64,000 nucleotides of DNA from G963663315 sp965214205 (GCA_965214205.1 OZ243941.1:372001-436000), one strand, 5' to 3'; counted from the stretch's first letter, positions 44,756 through 53,942 are shown. Notes: generated from the sequence alone by a model not told the origin. Translations and numbers: made by a program.

Positions 44756-45568
44756 TCAACCCGTCCAGACAACCGGAAACGCGGGATGCTCCATCGGCGC
44801 CCCCGCAGTCAGTGTAACCTCTTCAAAAGGCGGAGAAGTAGTCCATGGACGAACGGCATAGACCGCGTCGTCGCCCAGCCAGCGGGTCGAAAACCCTCGC
44901 CGCCGGGTTTTCAGGCCAGTCGTGGCCGGAGCGCCATGGATTGTTCTCATGTGAAATACAATACAGTCGCCGGGTTCCAGGTCCCATGACAGGATTTTGT
45001 ACCGGCTCCGGTCACTGTCGATATCAGGAATCGTGTCGAAGCCATCATACCCGCTCGCATAGTTTTCATGGTTGATGAAAAGTCTCGGATAGTACATCAC
45101 CCCGGAATTGTGGGATTGCGCGACAAACTCCGGGCAGGCTGTTCTTGGAACCGGGTCCAGCGGCAGCCAGATTGAACATAACTGATTTCCCTCGATACCC
45201 CAATACGGCAAATCATGATGCCAGGGCGTTACCTCCCTGGTATCGGGTTCCTTGACCAGCACATGCTCGTGGTAGATGCGGATGGAATCCGAACCGGTCA
45301 GTCGGGCCGCAATCTCCGCCGCCGGGGAATTCATGACAAAATCCCGGTATTCCCCGATTACCTGCCAGTTGCAATAATCATCATAGAAGCCTCCGGGCAT
45401 TCCTTCCGGTGTGTATTGCGTACTGTATGGGCCGGGGTTCTGGAAATTTTTCTCCACCCCGGCGGCCAGTGACTCCAGCCATTCACGGGAGAACGCCTGA
45501 CGCACGCAAATGGCTCCCTCGCTCTGGAATTCCTCGATCTGGGGTTGCGAAATGGATATAGTGGACAT
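44756..45568 (-). CDS. Phytanoyl-CoA dioxygenase family protein
   Basis: 270-residue Fe(II)/2-oxoglutarate oxygenase of the PhyH family. The iron ligands are His117-x-Asp119 in TPWHHDLPYW and a distal His (His211) in FHMRTIHGAPA; an arginine in RRGFSTRW probably grips 2-oxoglutarate. The ORF opens 120 bases upstream inside the neighbouring oxygenase, but MSTISISQPQIEEFQSEG is the natural start. It begins ten bases after the next oxygenase stops, so both are probably one operon. Substrate unknown; family members hydroxylate fatty acyl-CoAs, ectoine and other small molecules. Confidence 0.87.
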   Translation of the reverse strand: MSTISISQPQIEEFQSEGAICVRQAFSREWLESLAAGVEKNFQNPGPYSTQYTPEGMPGGFYDDYCNWQVIGEYRDFVMNSPAAEIAARLTGSDSIRIYHEHVLVKEPDTREVTPWHHDLPYWGIEGNQLCSIWLPLDPVPRTACPEFVAQSHNSGVMYYPRLFINHENYASGYDGFDTIPDIDSDRSRYKILSWDLEPGDCIVFHMRTIHGAPATTGLKTRRRGFSTRWLGDDAVYAVRPWTTSPPFEEVTLTAGAPMEHPAFPVVWTG

Positions 45569-45578
45569 TCGATTTATC

Positions 45579-46418
45579 TCAAAGACGGGCTTCAGGCAAC
45601 CCGCAGACCAGGGGATCGCCCGGATTGGCGCGCCCCCAGAACAACTTGCGAACCGCCTCGCTGTTTTGCATGCCGGGGGATTCGGCATAACAGATCACGG
45701 GAACCAGCCTTGGCCGCTTGCCGCCAACCTGCGTGACACGATGAAGTGTCTGCCGTCCACCGAAAATCAATAACGTACCCTGAGTGAATGGCAGTTTCAC
45801 GACCTTCCCGCAATCTCCGTTAAGTACATCTCTCACGATCCCGGTTTCATTCTCCAAACCCCTGATCAACGGCACGTACTCAAATTCGCCTCCCGATTCC
45901 GGCGCCTGGAGCATCAACGTGACAGTAAACTCCGATTCGTCAAAATGCCAGCCATGCCTTCCTCCCTCGACAAAAACATTCACCGAACAGGCCCCGAACG
46001 GGTCCGCAAAACGGTAGAACGGTTTCTTGTCCAGCACGTATCCGACAAAATCCTTCAACGGGTCCCATTGATACAGGCGTTTGAGCAACGAATCCTGCGG
46101 TATCAGATCATAGGCCACCGAACCGACATAGGTCTGCTCCTGTCGATTGACCACAGAATCCTGGCCGGCCCCATCACAATTTTCAGTCAGGTAGACATTA
46201 TGGGTACTGTCACAGAAGTAGGTATCATCAATATATTCCCCGGCCTCCCTGGCAAAGCGGTCACGGGCGTCCGGCAATATGAAATCCGGCAACACACAAA
46301 GACCGGTCTCCTGATACTGCTCGCGGCATTGCCGGGCAAATTCAAGCCCTGCTCCGTCCAACCGGTCAACAGGATAACGGTGCAAATCAACCACTGTCGA
46401 AAATTCAGGACGGGACAT
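45579..46418 (-). CDS. Fe(II)/2-oxoglutarate oxygenase (HxD type)
   Basis: 279-residue cupin-fold oxygenase. The facial triad is visible as His158-Phe-Asp160 in GWHFDESEFTVTLMLQ and a distal His226 in TLHRVTQVGGKRPR, with the Arg after it as 2-oxoglutarate anchor. The WHFDxSEFxVTLxLQ context recalls the amino-acid-modifying oxygenases related to the BesD halogenases. Halogenases of that group have Gly in place of the Asp, so an H-x-D protein should hydroxylate. It is upstream of and almost contiguous with the PhyH gene. Confidence 0.8.
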   Translation of the reverse strand: MSRPEFSTVVDLHRYPVDRLDGAGLEFARQCREQYQETGLCVLPDFILPDARDRFAREAGEYIDDTYFCDSTHNVYLTENCDGAGQDSVVNRQEQTYVGSVAYDLIPQDSLLKRLYQWDPLKDFVGYVLDKKPFYRFADPFGACSVNVFVEGGRHGWHFDESEFTVTLMLQAPESGGEFEYVPLIRGLENETGIVRDVLNGDCGKVVKLPFTQGTLLIFGGRQTLHRVTQVGGKRPRLVPVICYAESPGMQNSEAVRKLFWGRANPGDPLVCGLPEARL

Positions 46419-46461
46419 GGTTTTGGTCGGGCAGTCCAGGAAATTGCGGCAAATGATGGTA

Positions 46462-47454
46462 CTACAGGGATTTCAGCGAGTCCAGCGCTTGTTCAGGAGG
46501 AAAGGTAGACACCCAATCGGTGGCTTGTATCAGGTTCTTGATAACTGCCTGCGCCACGGGCACAGGAAGACTATTGCCAGCCTGCTTCCTGGTTTGCGAA
46601 TAGTTGCAAACAATCCTGGCTTTTTCCGGAAATCCCTGTAGCCGGAGCATTTCCCGTAAAGTCAGCCTTCTTTCGCCATTCACCAGAAGGTAGTTGTAAG
46701 AAGCGCCCGCGCGCAATGCACACGAAAACGGGTAAGCGCTGATATGTCCGGCCTTGTTCTCATGCCAGATGGTCGGCTCTTTCGTTGGCTTTTGCTTGCT
46801 TAGTCTCTTCCGCCTGATATGACCGGAGGCAAAATATTCTTCGGGAACATCTTCTTCCAGAATTTCACTCAATGGGCGCATCGGGATATTTCCAGCGGGC
46901 CAATTGAAATAGCGCGGGGAGCGAAAGCCAACAATAAAGACTCGTTCCCTTTTCTGTGGCAAACCAAAATCCAGAGCGTTCAATACTTTATAAGTTGCGT
47001 AGTACCCGAGCTCGTGCAGAGTTTCCAGAATCCGGCTCAACGTTTGTCCCTTGCTGTGCCCAACCAATAATTTGACGTTTTCCAGCACAAATGCAGCAGG
47101 CTTCTTCTCTGCCAGTATGCGCGCTATATCGAAAAATAATGTCCCTCTGGTATCGTCAAAGCCGCGCATATGACCAATGATACTGAATGGCTGGCATGGG
47201 AAACCAGCCAGCAGAATGTCGTGGTCGGGGATGTCCTGAGCGGCTATCTCCGTAATATCGCCGTGTGGGGTTTCGTCAAAGTTCTCTGCGTAGGCCCTCT
47301 GGCATTCCTGATCTATCTCACTGCTGAAGACACACTCGACATCCGTACCAAGGTCGGCGCCAGCATTTTGCATAGCATAACGGAACCCACCAATACCAGC
47401 AAACAAGTCGATAAATCGGATGGTTTTTTTCTTCCCTGCGTATCTGGTATTCAT
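46462..47454 (-). CDS. dcm: DNA (cytosine-5) methyltransferase, Dcm type
   Basis: 330-residue C5-cytosine methylase. The ordered motifs are I FIDLFAGIGGFRYAM, IV GFPCQPFSIIGHMRGF (catalytic Cys), VI VLENVKLLVGH, VIII LPQKRERVFIVGF, IX RRLTLREMLRLQGFP and X KQAGNSLPVPVAQAV. The target-recognition region (about residues 195-265) is short. The ORF extends 90 bases upstream into vsr; MNTRYAGKKKTIRFIDLF is the likelier start. No restriction endonuclease gene is adjacent; vsr is upstream. Codons are less G+C-rich than in surrounding genes, suggesting transfer. Confidence 0.9.
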   Translation of the reverse strand: MNTRYAGKKKTIRFIDLFAGIGGFRYAMQNAGADLGTDVECVFSSEIDQECQRAYAENFDETPHGDITEIAAQDIPDHDILLAGFPCQPFSIIGHMRGFDDTRGTLFFDIARILAEKKPAAFVLENVKLLVGHSKGQTLSRILETLHELGYYATYKVLNALDFGLPQKRERVFIVGFRSPRYFNWPAGNIPMRPLSEILEEDVPEEYFASGHIRRKRLSKQKPTKEPTIWHENKAGHISAYPFSCALRAGASYNYLLVNGERRLTLREMLRLQGFPEKARIVCNYSQTRKQAGNSLPVPVAQAVIKNLIQATDWVSTFPPEQALDSLKSL

Positions 47455-47512
47455 GACCGGAATATAGCATGCCGCGTTTTCCTTGTAACTGGCGCATCCG
47501 TGCGTTGCAGTA

Positions 47513-47950
47513 TCACAGGGTCCGGCTTGGAGCTGGCTTCCCAAGGAAAGCCTGGAGGCGTTCGGTAGTTATCGTTATATCTCGCAATTCACATTCCCAT
47601 ACCGTAATTACTTGCCAGCCATTTTCTTCCAACAATGCAATATTGTGGGCGTCACGGGCTTGATTTTGTTTCAGCTTGGTCAGCCAATAATCCCGATTGG
47701 TGGCAGGAATTCGAACCCGGTCACAGTCGCTATGGTAGTGCCAGAAACAGCCGTTCACAAACACGACTTTGTGACGTGATGGGAAAACCAGATCAGGTTT
47801 TCCGGGTAGGTCGGCTCGATGCAAGCGATAGCGGTAACCGAGACCATGCAACAGGCGTCTTACCTGTATCTCCGGCTTCATGCCCTTTGATTTGACCTGC
47901 GCCATTATGCGGCTACGGACTTCGGGCGATACCTTATCAGCCATAACCAT
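47513..47950 (-). CDS. vsr: Very short patch repair endonuclease
   Basis: 145-residue Vsr, which nicks 5' of T in T:G mismatches made by deamination of 5-methylcytosine. The N-terminal SPEVRSRIMAQVKSKGMKPEIQVRRLLHGLGYRYRLH, the catalytic strand GKPDLVFPSRHKVVFVNGCFWHYH and the C-terminal NGWQVITVWECEL match the family. It lies 58 bases upstream of the methylase gene, the usual partner. An ATG six bases further in is an alternative start. Confidence 0.94.
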   Translation of the reverse strand: MVMADKVSPEVRSRIMAQVKSKGMKPEIQVRRLLHGLGYRYRLHRADLPGKPDLVFPSRHKVVFVNGCFWHYHSDCDRVRIPATNRDYWLTKLKQNQARDAHNIALLEENGWQVITVWECELRDITITTERLQAFLGKPAPSRTL

Positions 47951-48044
47951 ACTTACTACTGCTTTGCAAACTCTACTGGCGACAACATTCCATTGATCTA
48001 TGTCGCTTTACTGGATTACAGAATACCTCAATACAAACCACCCG

Positions 48045-49595
48045 TCACCACTTGCAGAGCGCTTCGTTGTCTACCGTGGGTTGCGGGGGGAAGCGGTTGG
48101 CCAGGACAGCAGACAATTCGGATTGGATGCCCTCACAGCCCGCCTGGTTGAACAGGTTGAAGCGCTCTCCGGGATCATCGTCCAGATTGAATAACTCTCC
48201 CCATTGCGGGCGATGCGGATAGACCGTGAACCGCCATTGATCGGTCGAGACGGTCTGATTGTACAGTTCAGGCTTCGCCGTCGGGTGATATTCACCAAAA
48301 TTGTATGTGCGAAGAGGATAGCCGGAATCAGAAAATAACGGCGCCAGACTCCTGCCGTCGAATTGATTGCGGTCGAATGGCGCTCCGGAAATATCCAGCA
48401 GCGTCGGTGTCAAATCAATATGATTGGTCAGGGCACGGGTGGTCTGCCCCGGCCGGATGCCCGGTCCGCTCATAATCAACGATACCTCGGTCAACTGGCG
48501 ATACGGTGGCGGCCCCTTGTGCAGCAGGCCATGATCGCCGAGCAGTTCACCATGATCCGAGGTAAACAGGATAAACGTATTGTCGGCCCGGCCACTGCTC
48601 TCAAGCGCGGCCAGGATGGCGCCGACGCCGTCATCAATCATTTCTGTCATGGCGTGAGTGTATGCAATTGCCTTGCGCATGGATTGATCGCTGATGCCCC
48701 GCGTTGTAATCATCGAACCGGCTTCCATGTCGTCATGCGCCGCCCAGTACAGTTCACGAAACCCCTGTCCCTCGGGATAAAGCTGATCATAATAAGGCGG
48801 CATTCTGGACAATTCATCGCCTTCAACCCGCGGCAACGGCATATCATCTGGATGATACCGGCCCGCGTAAGGCAGCGCCGGATCAAACGGGTGGTGAGGA
48901 TCCGGGTAGGAAACAAACAGAAAAAACGGGGCGTCCCCGGAGCGGGATTGACTCAGGAATCGGACGGCGCAATCCGTAATCCAGGTATTGTAATGCAGTT
49001 CGGCGGGAATTTTGCTCACCCAGATTTCATCCAGGTCCGCCGGCGGCGGTTCATCGGCGTTTTCCGGCAGCAGCCATTTTGCCGCCTGCGGATGGCGCTC
49101 ATTCAGCCAGTTGGCGTAATGCCCCGCCAGATGAGCGGTATCCGATTCACCCAGTAGCAGATCAATGGTCTGATAACCATAATACGGACCACGCCAACCA
49201 ACAGACTCCGGCTTTTCCCAGAATGCCCTGGAATCCGGCATGTTTCTGTCGGCGGGCGCCAGCAGGGGCTGCAAATGCTGCTTGCCGACACCGTGGGTCG
49301 TATAACCAGCGTTCACCAGGAAATCAGGCAACACAGGCACATCGCCGGGCAGGGCCATCCCGTTGACGGCCAGCTTGTGGTGTCTCGGATACAACCCGGT
49401 CACCATGGTGGCCCGGCTCGGTGAGCAGATCTGCATCGGCGTGATATGCCGGTCAAACCGCATCCCGGCGGCGGCAATCGCGTCGATATTCGGCGTATTC
49501 GCTATGGCGTTGCCATAGCAGCCCAGGCTGTCAGAACGTTGTTGATCGGTACAGATAAAAATGAAATCAGGCGGGGAACTCACCTGTGACCTCAC
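48045..49595 (-). CDS. Type I sulfatase
   Basis: 516-residue sulfatase of the alkaline-phosphatase superfamily. The formylglycine motif is CSPSRATMVTG with Cys57. The metal-binding N-terminus is FICTDQQRSDSLGCYG, and FTSDHGELLGDHGLLHKG gives further Ca ligands. No signal peptide is visible, so it is probably cytoplasmic. It resembles choline-sulfatase or arylsulfatase-like enzymes of marine bacteria; the substrate is unknown. No formylglycine-generating enzyme gene or sulfate-ester transporter is beside it, although a peptide-type ABC importer lies immediately upstream. Confidence 0.88.
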   Translation of the reverse strand: MRSQVSSPPDFIFICTDQQRSDSLGCYGNAIANTPNIDAIAAAGMRFDRHITPMQICSPSRATMVTGLYPRHHKLAVNGMALPGDVPVLPDFLVNAGYTTHGVGKQHLQPLLAPADRNMPDSRAFWEKPESVGWRGPYYGYQTIDLLLGESDTAHLAGHYANWLNERHPQAAKWLLPENADEPPPADLDEIWVSKIPAELHYNTWITDCAVRFLSQSRSGDAPFFLFVSYPDPHHPFDPALPYAGRYHPDDMPLPRVEGDELSRMPPYYDQLYPEGQGFRELYWAAHDDMEAGSMITTRGISDQSMRKAIAYTHAMTEMIDDGVGAILAALESSGRADNTFILFTSDHGELLGDHGLLHKGPPPYRQLTEVSLIMSGPGIRPGQTTRALTNHIDLTPTLLDISGAPFDRNQFDGRSLAPLFSDSGYPLRTYNFGEYHPTAKPELYNQTVSTDQWRFTVYPHRPQWGELFNLDDDPGERFNLFNQAGCEGIQSELSAVLANRFPPQPTVDNEALCKW

Positions 49596-49616
49596 CTGTA
49601 ACCCCGACTGGTATGG

Positions 49617-50000
49617 TCAGATCTTGTCGATCAGTGACTTTATATGACCGATATGAGCCGCAACGTCTTCTTCCAGAATTGCCACCTCTTCCAGAATCAG
49701 CTTGCGCAATTCTTCCACACTTTCATGAGCATCCATCAAATGTCCCAGTTCTGCAACCGCATTGCGGAATTCCGCTGAACTCTCAAAAATAACTTCCGTT
49801 TTGCGGGTCCCACTGTCAACCATGGTCGATTTCTTGAGCTGCGGAAACCGGTATTTACGACTCACCGGCAGAATGGACCCCTTCTTGCGATTGTAGGTTA
49901 CACGCAGAATGTCTGTTTTATCAGTCATAAAAGTCGTAAACCGTTCAATTTGCTCCGGGTTACGAATGCCCATGGCCTCAAGGGCGGGATATTTGCTCAT
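49617..50000 (-). CDS. DUF3461 family protein
   Basis: 127 residues starting MSKYPALEAMGIRNPEQIERF, followed by ILRVTYNRKKGSILPVSRKYRFPQLKKS, the pattern of DUF3461 proteins found in gammaproteobacteria. The second half is helical, with coiled-coil character (ELRKLILEEVAILEEDVAAHIGHI). Function unknown. The ORF opens nine codons earlier, overlapping the ATPase gene by four bases; I prefer the family-like start 23 bases after that gene stops. It is in line with the ABC importer genes and the sulfatase. Confidence 0.78.
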   Translation of the reverse strand: MSKYPALEAMGIRNPEQIERFTTFMTDKTDILRVTYNRKKGSILPVSRKYRFPQLKKSTMVDSGTRKTEVIFESSAEFRNAVAELGHLMDAHESVEELRKLILEEVAILEEDVAAHIGHIKSLIDKI

Positions 50001-50023
50001 GATGTTTTTCTCTTTATTTTCTA

Positions 50024-51952
50024 TCAAATGGTCTGCACTGGTGGTCTGGCGGCGGGGCCGGCAGGTACAGTGGGTTTACCTTGGCCCAGTTTCTCGAAGC
50101 CCTTCAGAATTTTCTGCGTCTCCTCCTCCTCGGCCTTGAGCTGCGCCTCGCTGAGATGGCAGGTAATCTGGTGACCGTCTTCCAGTTCAAGAACTGGAGG
50201 GGTTTGCCGGTCGCAGGTACCCTCAATTCCACACGGACAGCGATTATAAAACGGGCAACCCACAGCGGTGATTTCGACCCCCTTGGCAATGCCCACCGCC
50301 ATTTCGCGCTTCTTCATGGTATCTTCGAGCCAACCCAGTCTCATTTCGGGAACCGAACTGATCAACAACCGGGTATAAGGATGGAAAGGAGGGGTCAGCA
50401 CTTCATCGGTCGGCCCCTGTTCGACCACCCTGCCGGCGTACAGGACGACAATTTCATCCGCGAACGAGGCGACCGTAGACAAATCATGGCTGATAAATAC
50501 GAATGAAACACCGGTCTTGTCACGCAGCGCCGTCAGCAGCTTGATGACATTGGCGCCGACTATCGAATCCAGCGCAGACGTGACTTCATCGCATAACATC
50601 ACTTCGGGATTCGCCGCCAGTGAGCGCGCCATATTGACCCGCTGTTTCTGGCCGCCTGACAATTCCATCGGGTAGCGGCTGGCGAACTCTGCCGGCAATT
50701 CGACCATCTCCAGAATTTCCGCCACCTTGGCGTGCCTCTCCTTACCCTTAAAACCATGATAAAACTCCAAGGGCCGACCAATAATGTCACCAATCACCTG
50801 CTTCGGATTCAATGCGGTATCGGCCATCTGGAACACGAACTGGACCTTTTGCAATTCTTCCCGCTTGCGGTCAAGCAAAGCGCCTTCAAGTTCTGTGCCT
50901 TCCAGTATTATTTCGCCCTTTGCCTGCGGCAGCAATCCGGCCATGACCCGGGCCAGGGTTGATTTGCCACACCCCGATTCACCGATAACGCCGACAACAT
51001 GACCGTTTTTGACTTCCACATTCACATCTCTCAGGACCGGCACCTTGGGCTCACCGTCTACGATTCCGCCATACCCCGCGGTCATGTCTTTTACTTCTAT
51101 TGCCGCATGTTCACGATCATGTTCACTTCCGACCTCGACGCCCATTCCCGCTGTCGGGGTCGGCCGCACCGCCGCCATCAGGCGTTTGGTATAGGCATGC
51201 TGCGAGTTATTGATGATCTGGTCGGCTGAACCCTGCTCCATCACTTCGCCACCATAAAGCACCACGATATGATCGGCTACCTGTGCAACCACCGCGAGGT
51301 CGTGAGTGACATAAATTGCGGCGGAGTTTTCCTCCTGGATAACTTTCTTGAACGCTTTCAGGACTTCGATCTGGGTGGTCACGTCGAGCGCGGTGGTCGG
51401 TTCGTCGAGAACCATCAGATCCGGTTTGCCGCACAGCGCCATGGCCGCCATCAGCCGCTGTAACTGACCACCGGAAACCTGGTGTGGATACCTGAAACCA
51501 ATACGATCCGCATCCGGCAACTCCAGCGCATGGTACAACTCGACTGCGCGCCGGGTTGCATCTTCCTGTGTGAATATGCCGTGAAGAACAGCGGACTCTG
51601 TAACCTGTTCACCGATGGTAATGGCGGGATTGAATGTGGCCGCTGCACTTTGCGCCAGATACGCGACATTGGCGCCGCGAATTTCGCGGGTGCGCAACGG
51701 CGCCATGGTCAGCACATCCTCACCATTTAACAGGACTTCACCGCCCGCGAAATGCAAGCCGGGCTTTGTGTAAGCCAGGGAAGCCAGTGATATCGTGGTT
51801 TTTCCCGAACCCGACTCGCCGATCAGGGCTACCACTTCACCTTTATGAATATTAAAATCAACCCCTTTGACGATCGGTATTTCTACCCCGTCATCATTGG
51901 TTGCGCTGATCCTGAGGCCTTTGACTTCAAGCAGTTTTTCTCTTTGCTCCAT
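50024..51952 (-). CDS. Peptide-type ABC importer, fused double ATPase
   Basis: 643-residue protein with two complete ATPase domains in tandem, equal to DppD plus DppF (GsiA-like). Domain 1: Walker A GESGSGKTTISLAS, signature SGGQLQRLMAAMAL, Walker B LMVLDEPTTALD. Domain 2: GESGCGKSTLARVMAG, LSGGQKQRVNMARSL, VMLCDEVTSALD. After domain 2, CPFYNRCPCGIEGTCDRQTPP is the cysteine-rich Opp/Dpp C-terminal motif. Domain 2 has Val in VTSALD where Pro is usual. The ATG at 51952 lies four bases after the permease stop; an upstream in-frame start would overlap that gene. Confidence 0.92.
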   Translation of the reverse strand: MEQREKLLEVKGLRISATNDDGVEIPIVKGVDFNIHKGEVVALIGESGSGKTTISLASLAYTKPGLHFAGGEVLLNGEDVLTMAPLRTREIRGANVAYLAQSAAATFNPAITIGEQVTESAVLHGIFTQEDATRRAVELYHALELPDADRIGFRYPHQVSGGQLQRLMAAMALCGKPDLMVLDEPTTALDVTTQIEVLKAFKKVIQEENSAAIYVTHDLAVVAQVADHIVVLYGGEVMEQGSADQIINNSQHAYTKRLMAAVRPTPTAGMGVEVGSEHDREHAAIEVKDMTAGYGGIVDGEPKVPVLRDVNVEVKNGHVVGVIGESGCGKSTLARVMAGLLPQAKGEIILEGTELEGALLDRKREELQKVQFVFQMADTALNPKQVIGDIIGRPLEFYHGFKGKERHAKVAEILEMVELPAEFASRYPMELSGGQKQRVNMARSLAANPEVMLCDEVTSALDSIVGANVIKLLTALRDKTGVSFVFISHDLSTVASFADEIVVLYAGRVVEQGPTDEVLTPPFHPYTRLLISSVPEMRLGWLEDTMKKREMAVGIAKGVEITAVGCPFYNRCPCGIEGTCDRQTPPVLELEDGHQITCHLSEAQLKAEEEETQKILKGFEKLGQGKPTVPAGPAARPPVQTI

Positions 51953-51956
51953 CGTT

Positions 51957-52937
51957 CTACACCATTTTCTTTGCGAGGCTGCCACCGGATTTGGCGGAAA
52001 TATCATCGACGATCAAGTTGATAGCGATGGTGAATGTTGCGATTGCGAAGGCTGGCCAGATGGCCGCATAGGAACCGTAAGTCAAACCGCCCAGGTTTTC
52101 ACGCACCATGCTTCCCCAATCGGACGCCGGAGGTTGAACACCCAATCCGAGAAAGCTCAGACTGGAAATAAACAACACGACAAACACCAGCCGCAAACCA
52201 AAGTCGGTCGCTAACGGCATGGCCGCATTGGGCAACACTTCCGCTTTTATGATCCACCAGACTCCTTCCCCTCTCGCTTTCGCCGCTTCCACGAAATCCT
52301 GCACCATAATGTCCTGGCCGAGAGCTCGCGCTATTCGAAACACACTGGTGGCATAGATCACCGCCGCAGTTCCGACCAATATCGGAATCGAGGACCCCAG
52401 CGCGGCAATCACGATCAGGCCGAGCATGATGGTCGGCAATGAGAGTATCGCGTCGTTGACCCGGCTGATACCCATGTCAATCCATCCCCCCTTGACCGCG
52501 GCCAGTATACCGAGCGTGATCCCCATCGCGTATGCAAGCAATGTGGCTGCAAGTGAAATCCCGATGGTATTTCTAGCGCCGAAAATCACCCTGGACAGGG
52601 TGTCCCTCCCCAGATAGTCCGTACCCAGGTAGAAATTGTCGTAGGCATCCAGGAAGCTGTCATCGCCTTCCATATCCATTTCATGGTAGGGCGCGATGGA
52701 TGGGCCGATGATGCAGATCACCAGCCAGAAAGCGACCACTGCAACAGAGGCTTTGCCCACCCATGACAGTTTGATCCGTCTTTTTGGCGGGGCATCGGGC
52801 AACTCATCAAAAGTATCCAGCTTCGCGATAATCTCTTCCTCTTTCGATTTCTGCGGAACATCGGACGGTCCATCAGAAGTACCCGGTTTCTCGACAACCT
52901 CTTCTTCTTTTGTTTTCATATCAATTTTGTCAGTCAC
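51957..52937 (-). CDS. Peptide-type ABC importer permease (DppC type)
   Basis: 326-residue inner-membrane permease with about six helices after residue 60. Features are FYLGTDYLGRDTLSRVIFGARNTIGISL and the coupling loop DFVEAAKARGEGVWWIIKAEVLPNA. The first ~55 residues are unusual: a cytoplasmic, highly charged extension built from two 22-residue repeats (residues 8-29 and 30-51). It starts 12 bases after the DppB-type gene and runs into the ATPase gene. Confidence 0.92.
   Translation of the reverse strand: MTDKIDMKTKEEEVVEKPGTSDGPSDVPQKSKEEEIIAKLDTFDELPDAPPKRRIKLSWVGKASVAVVAFWLVICIIGPSIAPYHEMDMEGDDSFLDAYDNFYLGTDYLGRDTLSRVIFGARNTIGISLAATLLAYAMGITLGILAAVKGGWIDMGISRVNDAILSLPTIMLGLIVIAALGSSIPILVGTAAVIYATSVFRIARALGQDIMVQDFVEAAKARGEGVWWIIKAEVLPNAAMPLATDFGLRLVFVVLFISSLSFLGLGVQPPASDWGSMVRENLGGLTYGSYAAIWPAFAIATFTIAINLIVDDISAKSGGSLAKKMV
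52785..52916 (-). repeat. Tandem 66-bp repeat inside the DppC-type permease gene
   Basis: Two adjacent 66-base units encode residues 8-29 and 30-51. Aligned without gaps they share K-x-K-E-E-E, then hydrophobic pairs VV/II, K, T-x-D and the D-x-P endings. DNA identity is roughly 70 percent by eye, so the duplication is not recent and appears to have been kept in frame. Confidence 0.8.
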
Positions 52938-52949
52938 GGTTATCTCCCT

Positions 52950-53900
52950 CTATTTCGGATTTCTGAGGCGGGGATTGGAAAGAATCGATGCCACATCCGC
53001 AACCAGTATCAGCGCCACATAGGTCGCGCAAAATATCATCGCGCACGCCTGAACCAGAGGCAGGTCGCGGGTCTGCACCCCGTCCACCATCAATTTGGCA
53101 AGTCCCGGATAAGCGAATATGGTCTCGACAATGACCACGCCGCTGACCAGATAGGCCAGGTTCAGGGCAATGACATTGACAATCGGGCCAATCGCATTAA
53201 AAAAGGCATGCCGGAGTATGATTCGCCGTCGAGGCACCCCTTTCAATATCGCCATTTCAATGTAGGGGGAATTCATCACGTTCAGGATACCTGCCCGGGT
53301 CATCCGGATCATCTGCGCCGAGACCACGATTACCAGGGTAATCAGCGGCATCGCCAACGCCCCCAGTAATTCAAAAAAGGTTTCATCACCGGTCATGTAT
53401 GCAGTTGAAGGCAGCCAATGCAACTCGACCGCCAGGATCAGAACCAGAATGGTGGCGATGAAGAATTCCGGTACAGAGATCGTACTTAACGTACCAAAGG
53501 TGACCATACGGTCCAGCCAGGTGCCCGGATGCATCGCGGCCCACAACCCGAGCGCGATGGACACCGGTATTGAAATCACCGCAACCAGGCCCGACATGAC
53601 CATGGTATTGCCAAAGCGGCCGCTGATCAGACTCGTGATCGTCGCTCCTCCCGCCTTGGATGTGCCCAGGTCGCCGGTTACCATGTTTCCCAGCCAGGAG
53701 AAATACTGCACGTATCCCGGTTGATCCAGGCCCAGTTCTTTACGCAAGGCTGCCAGGGTTTCAGGCGTTGCGCTCTGCCCCAGCAGAATCTGCGCAACAT
53801 CGCCGGGCAGGATACTGGTCGCAAGGAAAACGATCACGGACACCACCAGCAAGGTGCCAAAACCGATTACGATTCGGCGCAAAACCATTTGCGTCATCAT
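52950..53900 (-). CDS. Peptide-type ABC importer permease (DppB type)
   Basis: 316-residue inner-membrane permease with six helices. The N-terminus MVLRRIVIGFGTLLVVSVIVFLATSILPGDVAQILLG, the LGLDQPGYVQYFSWLGNMVTGDLGTS stretch and the coupling region MILKGVPRRRIILRHAFFNA (as AILKGVPRRR) are typical of DppB. It pairs with the downstream DppC-type permease and the fused ATPase. It follows the binding-protein gene after a strong terminator-like hairpin. Confidence 0.93.
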   Translation of the reverse strand: MMTQMVLRRIVIGFGTLLVVSVIVFLATSILPGDVAQILLGQSATPETLAALRKELGLDQPGYVQYFSWLGNMVTGDLGTSKAGGATITSLISGRFGNTMVMSGLVAVISIPVSIALGLWAAMHPGTWLDRMVTFGTLSTISVPEFFIATILVLILAVELHWLPSTAYMTGDETFFELLGALAMPLITLVIVVSAQMIRMTRAGILNVMNSPYIEMAILKGVPRRRIILRHAFFNAIGPIVNVIALNLAYLVSGVVIVETIFAYPGLAKLMVDGVQTRDLPLVQACAMIFCATYVALILVADVASILSNPRLRNPK

Positions 53901-53942
53901 AAGCTATGTCCCTCCATAGTTAATGTTCTGATAGACAGGCTC

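Noticed and set aside
45579..46418. Reading the first oxygenase as a radical halogenase
   Set aside because: The iron-binding motif is His-Phe-Asp. The halogenases of this group need Gly or Ala in place of the Asp to open a chloride site.
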